A stretch of DNA of 64,000 nt from UKL13-2 sp031414695 (GTDB taxonomy: Bacteria; Pseudomonadota; Gammaproteobacteria; Burkholderiales; Usitatibacteraceae). Shown here one piece after another: positions 43,017 through 51,094 of this stretch. Where the stretch lies: positions 1-64,000 of the forward strand of contig JANNWG010000040.1 in the NCBI GenBank assembly GCA_031414695.1. The letters run 5' to 3'. How positions within the stretch are numbered: the first letter of the stretch is position 1; each line of letters opens with the position of its first letter. The notes below the pieces were generated by a model. That model ran no database searches. It was given only the letters and a program-made list of their open reading frames with translations, and was not told the DNA's origin. The position numbers and the translations under genes were made by a program.

Positions 43017-43946
43017 ATGAAAAAAATCATCGCACTAATCGTTCACGGTGGCGCAGGATCATGGCGTCCAGGCTCCGAAGATGACGCTATTGCCGCCACA
43101 CGCGTTGCTGTTGACGCTGGCCGAAAAATTTTAGTAGCAGGTGGCACGGCGCTAGATGCAGCCTGTGCAGCGGCCGTTACTCTTGAGGACAATCCTATTT
43201 TCAATGCGGGCACAGGTGCGGTACTTAATATTGATGGCTATGCCGAGCTTGATGCGTGCGTAATGTTGTCAGAGCGTAGCCAAGTCGGTGCTGTCTCGGC
43301 ATTACAACGCGTTAAAAACCCAATACTCGTCGCCAGACAAGTAATGGCAGAGACCGACCACGCTATACTCACCGGTGAGGGCGCAACACGCTTCGCACGC
43401 GCGATGGGCCATGCCGACTATGACCCGATCACCGCCGCTAGACGTGCAGATTGGGCGGACAAAAAAGCAAAAATTGATGAGACGCTCGGCCAAGGCGCCA
43501 TGCAAACATTAAAATTTTTGAAGTCACATCCTGAGTATGCAGGCGGCACTATCGGTGCTGTGGCGATTGATGAAAACGGCGTGATATGCGCTGCCACTTC
43601 CACAGGCGGCGTCACCATGAAAATGGTTGGCCGTGTTGGTGACACACCAATCCCTGGAGCAGGCACTTACGCCTCAGAATTTGTCGGCGCATCCGCCACA
43701 GGCACAGGTGAATACGTCATTCGCAGTCTCTCGTGTCGGCAAATATCCGACAACATCGCCAGCGGCATGAGCATCAATGCAGCGGTAGACGCTGTACTCG
43801 CGCAACTCGGTCGTGACTTCGATGGTGACATCGGCTTAATCGCCATTGACGCTAACGGTGTGCCCTACGCCAATCACCGCACACGTGATATGCCGCACGC
43901 GTATTTTGCTGGTGAGAGTGAGATTACCGCTAAGATGCGGGTTTAA
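43017..43946 (+). CDS. Isoaspartyl peptidase/L-asparaginase (Ntn hydrolase)
   Basis: Plant-type asparaginase of 309 residues, made as a precursor that cuts itself to expose a threonine. The nucleophile is the Thr in AGGTIGAVAID (about 181), and the oxyanion/substrate part is TSTGGVTMKMVGRVGDTP followed by GAGTYA. It cleaves isoaspartyl dipeptides and asparagine. The ATG at 43017 (MKKIIALIVHGGAGSW) has AGAGAAAGC upstream; the frame extends 20 codons further into the ATPase gene. No signal peptide, so cytoplasmic. Confidence 0.93.
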   Translation: MKKIIALIVHGGAGSWRPGSEDDAIAATRVAVDAGRKILVAGGTALDAACAAAVTLEDNPIFNAGTGAVLNIDGYAELDACVMLSERSQVGAVSALQRVKNPILVARQVMAETDHAILTGEGATRFARAMGHADYDPITAARRADWADKKAKIDETLGQGAMQTLKFLKSHPEYAGGTIGAVAIDENGVICAATSTGGVTMKMVGRVGDTPIPGAGTYASEFVGASATGTGEYVIRSLSCRQISDNIASGMSINAAVDAVLAQLGRDFDGDIGLIAIDANGVPYANHRTRDMPHAYFAGESEITAKMRV

Positions 43947-44156
43947 TCAATTAAGATTCAGAGGCATTTACGATGTGGAGGTCACATCAAAATAATGGTG
44001 CAAACGAAGTTTTCGACTGAACCGAACATTATTGAAACTTGGTTTCGTTTCGTTGTATCACGCTAATAACGCACTGCGAATATTCAAAAACAAGCTTGAA
44101 TCCGCCTCACATCCTTAACCGTACATCACGCGACTAATCAAAAAAAGGATACGGCG

Positions 44157-44906
44157 ATGAGATGGCATCTTGAATGTATGGCGTTGCTGGTGTTGGCTTC
44201 AACGTCGGTCAATACGCATGCACAAACGTGTGAGCTTAAAAGTGGGGCCGATAAAAATCCTGTCATTGAGCTCTACACATCAGAAGGGTGTAGCTCATGC
44301 CCGCCGGCAGATCGTTGGCTGAGTGAATTTAGCAAAGATAGTCAAAGCACCGCTGTGGTGATGGCGTTTCATGTCAGCTATTGGGATTACATCGGCTGGG
44401 TAGATCGGTTTGCGACGCCCTCGTTTAATCAGCGTCAACGCGATATTGCGAAACAAAACGGTTTATCAAGCGTGTACACGCCGCAGGTGATTCGCGACGG
44501 CCAAGATTGGCCGCGCTGGTACAGCACCAAGCCGACATCTTTTAGCGCAGCGGATAAACGCGGTACAGAGCCCGCGCGCGCCACCATCGCGTTGCAGCTA
44601 AATCGCCAAGGTGTATATGAAGCTGACGTGCAACCACTTGACTCACGCGAATCATGGCGGGCGTTTTGGACAATTACCGAAGACGGCCACTTCACCAAAG
44701 TGAAAGCAGGTGAAAACCGCGGCGAGCAGTTGCGCCACGATTACGTTGTGCGCCAATATGAAGCTGTTGCGCCAATAGCAGGAAAAGCGCGACTTGTTTT
44801 AAAGCCACAAGTCGCAGAATCTACGCATGTGCAACGCGTCAATTTGGTCGTGACTGAGACTAAAACGGGAAAGGTTTTGCAAGCGCTGTCGTTGAAGTGC
44901 GGCTAA
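44157..44906 (+). CDS. DUF1223 secreted thioredoxin-like protein
   Basis: Protein of 249 residues with a signal peptide (MRWHLECMALLVLASTSVNTHA, cut near residue 22) and the DUF1223 domain beginning PVIELYTSEGCSSCPPADRW, a CxxC site on a thioredoxin-like fold, followed by VMAFHVSYWDYIGWVDRFA. Probably a periplasmic redox protein; substrate unknown. AAAGGATACGGCG precedes the ATG. Monocistronic. Confidence 0.92.
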   Translation: MRWHLECMALLVLASTSVNTHAQTCELKSGADKNPVIELYTSEGCSSCPPADRWLSEFSKDSQSTAVVMAFHVSYWDYIGWVDRFATPSFNQRQRDIAKQNGLSSVYTPQVIRDGQDWPRWYSTKPTSFSAADKRGTEPARATIALQLNRQGVYEADVQPLDSRESWRAFWTITEDGHFTKVKAGENRGEQLRHDYVVRQYEAVAPIAGKARLVLKPQVAESTHVQRVNLVVTETKTGKVLQALSLKCG

Positions 44907-45171
44907 GCTTTGATTGAAGGGAGTTGGTTGGTGCACTTGCAACTGCGACTAACTAAATAATCGCTAAACAATTGCAGCAAAAAATTTAGCGCTGGCTTAC
45001 TGCGGTTTCAGCTATTTTTCTGCGAAAGAGTAAATTTATAGTGAACGTTTTAGTTGCGATGCATTTTTAGAGAAGCCAATAAAGACGGGCGTTCTGAAAC
45101 CAAATGCCATCAAGATAGCCGCACGTATTAGAGTTTGCTATTTAATCCCAAGTGTTGTGTGTTGAGCACGC
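44907..45171. other. Intergenic region between DUF1223 and EamA genes
   Basis: 265 bp between convergent genes. The dispersed palindrome at 45076-45136 is the only structure I can support. Confidence 0.6.
45076..45136. repeat. Dispersed imperfect palindrome, copy 9 (degenerate)
   Basis: Left part CCAATAAAGACGGGCGTTCT, right arm AGCCGCACGTATTAGAGTTT, shared with copy 3. Lies between the convergent DUF1223 and EamA genes. Confidence 0.6.
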
Positions 45172-46128
45172 TCACCGCTTAAACACCGCCTGATACGCCC
45201 CTGATGATAAAAATACACCTATGGTGACGGCGGCAATGCCGAAGTAATCAATTGGTTTTGGTATCTCACCTAACAGCGGAATGGCGGCGAGCATGGCCAG
45301 TACTGGCACGAGTGACGCAAAGCTGGCACCAAGTGAAGCGCCGAGTAGTGAGATGGCTTTCGCGTAGGCGAATAGCGAGACGATGGATACGAATATGCCT
45401 TGGTAAATAGTTTGAATAACAATCGCGTCGATGGGCGCTTCCGCAATGCGGTGCGGTAGTAGTAATGCGTACACTGGCAGATACCACAGCGCCGATACGA
45501 CCGAGACCACCGCAGCCGCGTGTAGCGCGCTTAAGCCTTTGAGACTTGCGGAGCGCATCGCGGCGGTAAAACTTGCCCAACACATGGCGGCGCATAAAAA
45601 TAATACATGGCCGCGCCAGTAACCTGTTTCAAAATGAGTGAGACCAGCGCCCACAAAAATGACAATGCCAACGGGGATGAGGAATAAGCCTAAACGTCGT
45701 GGCCCGCTTATTTTTTCGTGCAGCAGTGTGATGGCGAGTAGTGCTGTCCATAGCGGCATCGTGCCGGGAATGAGTGCGCCAGCATGGGCGGCAGGCGCGA
45801 ATTGTAGGCCGCCAGAGGCGATAAGCACATAGGGCACACCCGCGCCAAAACAAATGATGAACCAGGTTTTGTAGCCTAATAATCGCAGGCCGAAACCGCG
45901 TTTAATGACGATGGGTGCGAGTAATAATCCGGCGCACGTAAATCGTAGTGCGGTGATGTCGAATGGAGAAAGGGAAGTGGTGACAGCATAGCGGGTGAGT
46001 AAAATCCAGCCGACCCAAATAGAGATAGCAAATAAGCCCCACGCGGCACCTTGCCAATAGTTTGCACGTGATAATGATGTTGTCGTATTTGCTGTGGCAC
46101 TTGTTGTGGCGTTTGAGGTCGAAGGCAT
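45172..46128 (-). CDS. EamA/DMT family transporter
   Basis: Inner-membrane protein of 318 residues with ten hydrophobic helices in two EamA repeats (first repeat WGLFAISIWVGWILLTRYAV; second around WRGHVLFLCAAMCWASFTAA). Such drug/metabolite transporters export amino acids or other small molecules. The first 28 residues are a Thr/Ser/Ala-rich tail. The substrate cannot be told. Last gene of the block between aspS and nudB. Confidence 0.9.
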   Translation of the reverse strand: MPSTSNATTSATANTTTSLSRANYWQGAAWGLFAISIWVGWILLTRYAVTTSLSPFDITALRFTCAGLLLAPIVIKRGFGLRLLGYKTWFIICFGAGVPYVLIASGGLQFAPAAHAGALIPGTMPLWTALLAITLLHEKISGPRRLGLFLIPVGIVIFVGAGLTHFETGYWRGHVLFLCAAMCWASFTAAMRSASLKGLSALHAAAVVSVVSALWYLPVYALLLPHRIAEAPIDAIVIQTIYQGIFVSIVSLFAYAKAISLLGASLGASFASLVPVLAMLAAIPLLGEIPKPIDYFGIAAVTIGVFLSSGAYQAVFKR

Positions 46129-46208
46129 GTGCGTAGATTATTTTGTTACCGAAAAATATATATAACAGTCTAGCAGCACGAACAAACTGAAAATGTCGAT
46201 TGATTCAA

Positions 46209-46223
46209 TACAATAGTGATATG
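46209..46223 (+). promoter_or_regulatory. Start-proximal -10 box of nudB
   Basis: TACAAT (46209-46214) ends 6 nt before the ATG at 46221. No Shine-Dalgarno is visible before the ATG, so nudB may be translated from a leaderless mRNA. Confidence 0.4.
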
Positions 46224-46706
46224 AACAACATAATCAAAGCTCAACATGCGTTAAATGCTTTAACGAAGCCTTACAAAATTCCGCGCTCCACCTTAATCGT
46301 GATTTATAACGACGCGAATGAAGTGCTGCTGATTGAGCGCGCGGATCATCCTGGCTATTGGCAGAGCGTGACGGGCAGTCAAGACGAAGGTGAAACACTT
46401 GCTGAAACTGCCGCGCGTGAAGTGATGGAAGAGACTGGCATTGATGCCGATGTTTATAAATTAGTCGATTGGCAAAAGCAAAGTGACTATGAAATATACG
46501 CAATTTGGCGGCATCGTTATGCGCCTGAAGTCACACACAATACCGAGCATATTTTTGGTCTATGTGTGAAAGGCCGCGTGCCGATACGCTTGAGCCCGCG
46601 TGAGCATTTGCAGCATGTTTGGCTACCCATTGAGAAAGCCGCTGCGATGTGTTTTTCAGCGACCAATCGTGATGCGATTTTGTCACTTGCCGCCAATACT
46701 AAATGA
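46221..46706 (+). CDS. nudB: Dihydroneopterin triphosphate pyrophosphatase
   Basis: Nudix hydrolase of 161 residues for the second step of folate synthesis. It has the NudB opening YKIPRSTLIVIYNDANEVLL, LIERADHPGYWQSVTGSQ and a Nudix box at about 54-76 ending REVMEETGI. Overlaps the following endonuclease gene by 4 nt (ATGA). The order nudB-endonuclease-clsB is usual after aspS in betaproteobacteria. The frame extends 7 codons upstream to 46200. Confidence 0.92.
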   Translation: MNNIIKAQHALNALTKPYKIPRSTLIVIYNDANEVLLIERADHPGYWQSVTGSQDEGETLAETAAREVMEETGIDADVYKLVDWQKQSDYEIYAIWRHRYAPEVTHNTEHIFGLCVKGRVPIRLSPREHLQHVWLPIEKAAAMCFSATNRDAILSLAANTK

Positions 46707-47503
46707 CAAAGACGCTATCGATTGCGACCTACAATATTCACAAAGGTCTGTCGCCATTAAATCGTAAGCTCGTTATTCATGAAGTGCGTGAAAAATTACA
46801 AGCGGTGAATGCCGATATTGTGCTGCTCCAAGAAGTGCAGGGTGCGCACGCAAAAAATCAATCCCGTTTTGCCGATTGGCCTGACAAACCGCAACATGAA
46901 CATATCGCAGCAAGTACAGATGGTAACAATGGTCGCTATACTGATATTGTCTATGGCGCAAATGCGCGGCATCGTCATGGCGACCATGGCAACGCCATTC
47001 TCTCGGCTTATCCGATCAAGACTTGGGTCAATCATGATGTTTCGCACCATCGGTTTGAAAACCGCGCGCACTTAATTGCCCATATTGATGTGCCAAATCT
47101 TGCGATGCCATTGACATGTGTGTGCGTACATCTGGGCTTATTTCATCAAAGTCGCATGATGCAAATTGATCGACTGATTGAGTTTTTGCAAGAGGCCGCA
47201 CCACAGCCGCAGCCACTTATCATTGCAGGTGACTTTAATGATTGGCGTGCGCGACATAGCAAATTAAGTGACAAATTAGCAAGCGCGCTTGGCGTAAGTG
47301 AGGCATTTGAAGCCGCACATGGTGCACCCGCGCGGACGTTTCCTGCAATCATGCCTATCTTCACACTAGACCGAGTCTATGTGCGCGGCTTACATGTACT
47401 ATCCGCGCAGAGACTGCATGGCGATGTCGAGGGTGCGCGCTGGCGGCGCATGTCCGATCATGTTGGGCTAAACGTTACGTTCAATATTGAAACGCCGTTA
47501 TGA
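46703..47503 (+). CDS. Endonuclease/exonuclease/phosphatase family protein
   Basis: Metal-dependent phosphodiesterase of 266 residues: SIATYNIHKGLSPLNRK at the start, VLLQEVQG with the catalytic Glu, IIAGDFNDWR and MSDHVGLNVTF at the end. No signal peptide. Coupled by 4-nt overlaps to nudB and clsB; this trio is conserved and the protein may act on phospholipid or DNA, but its substrate is not established. Confidence 0.92.
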   Translation: MTKTLSIATYNIHKGLSPLNRKLVIHEVREKLQAVNADIVLLQEVQGAHAKNQSRFADWPDKPQHEHIAASTDGNNGRYTDIVYGANARHRHGDHGNAILSAYPIKTWVNHDVSHHRFENRAHLIAHIDVPNLAMPLTCVCVHLGLFHQSRMMQIDRLIEFLQEAAPQPQPLIIAGDFNDWRARHSKLSDKLASALGVSEAFEAAHGAPARTFPAIMPIFTLDRVYVRGLHVLSAQRLHGDVEGARWRRMSDHVGLNVTFNIETPL

Positions 47504-48660
47504 AACTTGTTCAAGGCAACTGCATTACGCTTCTTAAAAACGGGGAAGAATATTTCCCCGCACTTGAAGCGGCTATTGATGCGGCTGTTAGCGATGTACG
47601 CATTGAGACATATATTTTTGAAGAAGATACATCGGGTATTCGTGTCAGTAATGCGTTAAAGCGCGCGGCGTCGCGTGGCGTAGCGGTACGTTTATTGGTT
47701 GATGGATTTGGATCGGCTAAAACAGCGTCCGCTTTTTTTCAAGAAATGCGTGATGCGGGCGTGATGGTTTCGATTTACCGCCCAAGTCGTGGCTGGTTTG
47801 ATCTGCGACGCAGTCGCGTGCGCCGCGTGCATCGCAAAATTGCGTTGGTTGATGGTCATGTCGGCTTCGTCGGCGGTATCAACATCATCGATGACTACAC
47901 CGAAAATTTATCTGACACGCATCCCCGCTTTGATTACGCGGTAAAAGTGGAGGGGCCAATATTGGCCGAGATTTATGTCAGCGTGAGTAAGCTGTGGCGG
48001 ATTGTGAGGCTATTTAGCATCAAACAACATGCCATTGAACGCCGCGCAATCGTGCCAGAGGTTATGCGTACAAGTGTTGGCGAAGTGGCGCTCGCTTTTG
48101 TGACCCGCGATAACGTCGATCATCGTCGCGATATTGAGCGCGAATATCGTTTGGCAATTGTGTCGGCAAAGACGGAAATTATTATCCTAAGCCCGTATTT
48201 TTTACCGGGACGACGTTTGCGAAATTCACTCATGCGTGCATCGCGTCGTGGCGTTGCGATTACAATATTGCTGCAAGGGCAGGCGGATCACCCAGTCATG
48301 CAACTTGCCACGCAAACGCTATACGATAAGTTGTTAGCTGCAGGTATACAAATCTATGAATATCAAGCCGCGATGCTGCACGGCAAGGTGGCCGTGATAG
48401 ACCGTGAATGGGCGACGGTGGGCTCGTCAAATCTTGATCCCTTCAGCTTATTACTCAATCGTGAAGCCAATATCATTGCGCTAGATAAGCCTTTCGCTGA
48501 AACGCTGCGCGCATCCGTGCTGGATGAAATTGCACAAAATGCCACGCAGCTTAATTTTACGAGTTGGCAACAGCGCAGTCTTTGGCAGCGTCTGCAATCT
48601 TGGCTGGCGCTGCTTGCTTCACGTGTGGCATCAGGTGTGGTGGGCATCAAGCAAGATTGA
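47500..48660 (+). CDS. clsB: Cardiolipin synthase ClsB type
   Basis: Phospholipase-D superfamily enzyme of 386 residues with two HKD motifs: HRKIALVDGHVGFVGG near 112-127 and LHGKVAVIDREWATVGSSN near 288-306. The short length and no N-terminal membrane helices match ClsB rather than ClsA. It joins phosphatidylglycerol units to cardiolipin. Last gene of the nudB trio. Confidence 0.93.
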   Translation: MKLVQGNCITLLKNGEEYFPALEAAIDAAVSDVRIETYIFEEDTSGIRVSNALKRAASRGVAVRLLVDGFGSAKTASAFFQEMRDAGVMVSIYRPSRGWFDLRRSRVRRVHRKIALVDGHVGFVGGINIIDDYTENLSDTHPRFDYAVKVEGPILAEIYVSVSKLWRIVRLFSIKQHAIERRAIVPEVMRTSVGEVALAFVTRDNVDHRRDIEREYRLAIVSAKTEIIILSPYFLPGRRLRNSLMRASRRGVAITILLQGQADHPVMQLATQTLYDKLLAAGIQIYEYQAAMLHGKVAVIDREWATVGSSNLDPFSLLLNREANIIALDKPFAETLRASVLDEIAQNATQLNFTSWQQRSLWQRLQSWLALLASRVASGVVGIKQD

Positions 48661-48676
48661 TTTTTACGTCTTTTTG

Positions 48677-48720
48677 ATACATTAATATTAAAAAGTCGCG
48701 ACTTTTTAATATTAATGTAT
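48677..48720. repeat. 44-bp perfect palindrome between clsB and DUF4143 gene
   Basis: Perfectly self-complementary from ATACATTAATATT at 48677 through centre AGTCGCGACT to AATATTAATGTAT at 48720. It lies 16 bp after the clsB stop and its end forms part of a TATAAT box (48720-48725) for the next gene. It could be an operator, a terminator, or a protein-binding site of unknown kind. Confidence 0.95.
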
Positions 48721-48734
48721 ATAATAGTCGCATG
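48720..48734 (+). promoter_or_regulatory. Start-proximal -10 box of second DUF4143 ATPase gene
   Basis: TATAAT (48720-48725) ends 6 nt before the ATG at 48732, again with no Shine-Dalgarno; the -35 region would fall in the palindrome. Confidence 0.5.
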
Positions 48735-49892
48735 AAACGCTATTTAAACGATGTCATTCAGCGAGATCTCACCAAGAAAATGGTCTTTGTCGTGGGGCCT
48801 AGGCAGGTGGGTAAAACCACGCTGAGTCAAATGCTACTCGACAAGAGTGGCGCACTTGGTACGACGGGCGGGCAATATCTGAACTACGACGTGAGCGCTG
48901 ACCGAGGCGTTATCACGAGCGGCACATGGAGACAGGACGTTCCATTGTTAGTGCTCGATGAAATTCACAAAATGCCGTCCTGGAAACAGTGGCTTAAGGG
49001 CGTGTTTGACGGTAAGCCAGCAAATCAGCAGCTACTCGTCACAGGCAGCGCACGACTCGACACTTTTAGACAGTCAGGTGAGTCACTCGCGGGGCGTTTT
49101 TTTGCATGGCGTATGCATCCCATCTCGGTACGAGAGTGGTGTCAAGAAACCAGCGCCAGCCCGCAAGTTGCGCTGACACACTTGCTAGAACGTGGCGGCT
49201 TTCCAGAGCCTTGTTTAGCGGCCAGTGATGATGATGCACAACGTTGGCGTCGGCAGTATTTTGACGGCCTAATCCGCGATGATGTACTTGAATTTTCTCG
49301 CTTATATGAATTAACCGCAATGCGGTTATTTACCGAGATGCTGCGCCAACGCGTTGGCTCGCCGCTTTCACTCGCCTCAATGGCGCGCGATTTGCAAGTC
49401 TCACCGATTACACTTAAACGCTATTTAGATATTTTAGAGTCGCTCTATATTGTGTTTGTCGTCAGACCGTGGCATCGCAATATTGCGCGCGCAACTTTGC
49501 AGGCGCCCAAGGTGTATTTTTTTGATACAGGCTTAGTCATTGGTGATGAAGGCGTGCGCTTTGAAAACCTAGTCGCCTGTCATTTGTTAAAACATATTCA
49601 CTGGCAACAAGATGCAAAGGGCAAAGAAGTTGACCTCAACTACATTCGTACCAAAGACGGCGCTGAAGTGGATTTTTGTTTAAGCGAAGTCGTCAATACC
49701 GGTACTACCCTGACACACCTTATTGAGGTAAAGCTGAATGACACCAAGCCACAGCGCGCTCTCACCCGTTTTGCGGGCGAGTGGCCAGACGCTAAAGCGG
49801 TGCAAATTGTGAGGCACTTACGCACAGGGCAAGATCACTCGCGTGTGCATGTGCGCGACGCAGCGGATTGGTTAATGGCGCATGAAGCATAG
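48732..49892 (+). CDS. DUF4143 family AAA ATPase, paralogue 2
   Basis: Protein of 386 residues: Walker A VGPRQVGKTTL (about 21-31), Walker B PLLVLDEIHKM, sensor-like LLVTGSARLDTFRQSGESLA, a winged-helix middle and a C-terminal DUF4143 part with a nuclease-like trace (GAEVDFCL...LIEVKLN). Same length and layout as paralogue 1 at 41834 but clearly diverged, so not a recent duplication. It directly follows a perfect 44-bp palindrome. Function unknown. Confidence 0.85.
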   Translation: MKRYLNDVIQRDLTKKMVFVVGPRQVGKTTLSQMLLDKSGALGTTGGQYLNYDVSADRGVITSGTWRQDVPLLVLDEIHKMPSWKQWLKGVFDGKPANQQLLVTGSARLDTFRQSGESLAGRFFAWRMHPISVREWCQETSASPQVALTHLLERGGFPEPCLAASDDDAQRWRRQYFDGLIRDDVLEFSRLYELTAMRLFTEMLRQRVGSPLSLASMARDLQVSPITLKRYLDILESLYIVFVVRPWHRNIARATLQAPKVYFFDTGLVIGDEGVRFENLVACHLLKHIHWQQDAKGKEVDLNYIRTKDGAEVDFCLSEVVNTGTTLTHLIEVKLNDTKPQRALTRFAGEWPDAKAVQIVRHLRTGQDHSRVHVRDAADWLMAHEA

Positions 49893-49919
49893 CCACATAG
49901 CGCAGAGTTGAAAATGTAT

Positions 49920-49984
49920 AACACTATATTCTGCGGGCGTTTTTGAGCAAAAGTGTTCGAAAAGTGCCGCCAATATTAGCGTTT
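49920..49984. repeat. Dispersed imperfect palindrome, copy 10
   Basis: Left arm AACACTATATTCTGCGGGCG, right arm GCCGCCAATATTAGCGTTT, centre TTTGAGCAAAAGTGTTCGAAA. Lies between convergent DUF4143 and argB genes, 6 bp from the argB stop. Confidence 0.9.
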
Positions 49985-49989
49985 AAAAA

Positions 49990-51009
49990 TTAACGCCTAG
50001 TCACACCAACGCCTGCGCCACGATTCGCACTTGCCCCGCGAATCAATGTGCCCACACCTTCGCTTGTAAGAACTTCAAGCAACAAGGCATGTGGCACGCG
50101 GCCATCAATGATGTGTGCCGTTTTGACGCCATTTTTAACTGCATCCAATGCAAAATCAATTTTCGGAATCATGCCGCCGGAGATGGTGCCGTTTTTGACG
50201 AGCTCGCTAATTTTGGCCGGAGTTAAGTTGGTCAGGACATTGCCAGCTTTATCGAGCACACCTTTGATATTGGAGAGGAATACTAATTTTTCGGCCTGCA
50301 GAGCAATAGCGATTTTGCCTGCAACTACATCGGCATTGATGTTGTAAGCTGTACCGTGTTCATCCACACCGAGTGGGGCGATGACGGGAATAAAGTCTTC
50401 TGAATCAAGTAAGTCAATAATGGCGGTGTCAATGGAAACTACTTCACCAACCAAGCCGATGTCAATTTTTTTGCGCTTATCTTCGCTTGAAATGATGGTC
50501 ATTTTTCGCGCGTGAATAAAGTTACCGTCTTTGCCGGTGAGGCCAACAGCTTTGCCGCCAGCCTTATTGATGAGCGTCACAATCTCTTGATTCACCAAGC
50601 CGCCCAATACCATCTCCACCACATCGAGTGTCTCATCGTCAGTGACGCGCATGCCTTGGATGAAATGGCCTTCTTTACCTATTTTTGAGAGCAGCGAATT
50701 GATTTGTGGGCCACCGCCGTGCACGACGACAGGGTTCATGCCGACGAGTTTTAAGAGCGTAATGTCTTCGGCAAAATCTTCTTGCAGTGACATTTCAGTC
50801 ATTGCATTGCCGCCATATTTGACGACAATATTTTTATCCCAAAAGCGCTGGATGTAGGGCAGTGCCTCGATTAATACGTCGGCTTTTAGTGCGGCACTGA
50901 TAGTGCCAAATTTGTTGGCGGCGTCTTCGATTTTATGCGTGACAGCTTTTTTACTCGGTGTCGCTTTGGGCTTTGATTTGGTCGCGGCGGTTTTTTTTGC
51001 AGCGGGCAT
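49990..51009 (-). CDS. argB: Acetylglutamate kinase
   Basis: Second enzyme of arginine synthesis, phosphorylates N-acetylglutamate; 339 residues. The kinase core starts near residue 40 (LIEALPYIQRFWDKNIVVKYG) with VVHGGGPQINSLL near 96. It has a Lys/Ala/Thr-rich N-terminal extension of about 38 residues (PAAKKTAATKSKPKATPSKK) not found in the enzyme core; ATG 51009 is preceded by AGGAGCC, so the extension is translated. The extension resembles histone-H1-like tails and its role is unknown. Confidence 0.93.
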   Translation of the reverse strand: MPAAKKTAATKSKPKATPSKKAVTHKIEDAANKFGTISAALKADVLIEALPYIQRFWDKNIVVKYGGNAMTEMSLQEDFAEDITLLKLVGMNPVVVHGGGPQINSLLSKIGKEGHFIQGMRVTDDETLDVVEMVLGGLVNQEIVTLINKAGGKAVGLTGKDGNFIHARKMTIISSEDKRKKIDIGLVGEVVSIDTAIIDLLDSEDFIPVIAPLGVDEHGTAYNINADVVAGKIAIALQAEKLVFLSNIKGVLDKAGNVLTNLTPAKISELVKNGTISGGMIPKIDFALDAVKNGVKTAHIIDGRVPHALLLEVLTSEGVGTLIRGASANRGAGVGVTRR

Positions 51010-51094
51010 GGCGGCTCCTGTTTGCTTTTTTAGCGAGATTGATATTGCGGCGCATTCTACGGGGTTTGTTGAGCGACGGCTATGGCTATGCCAA

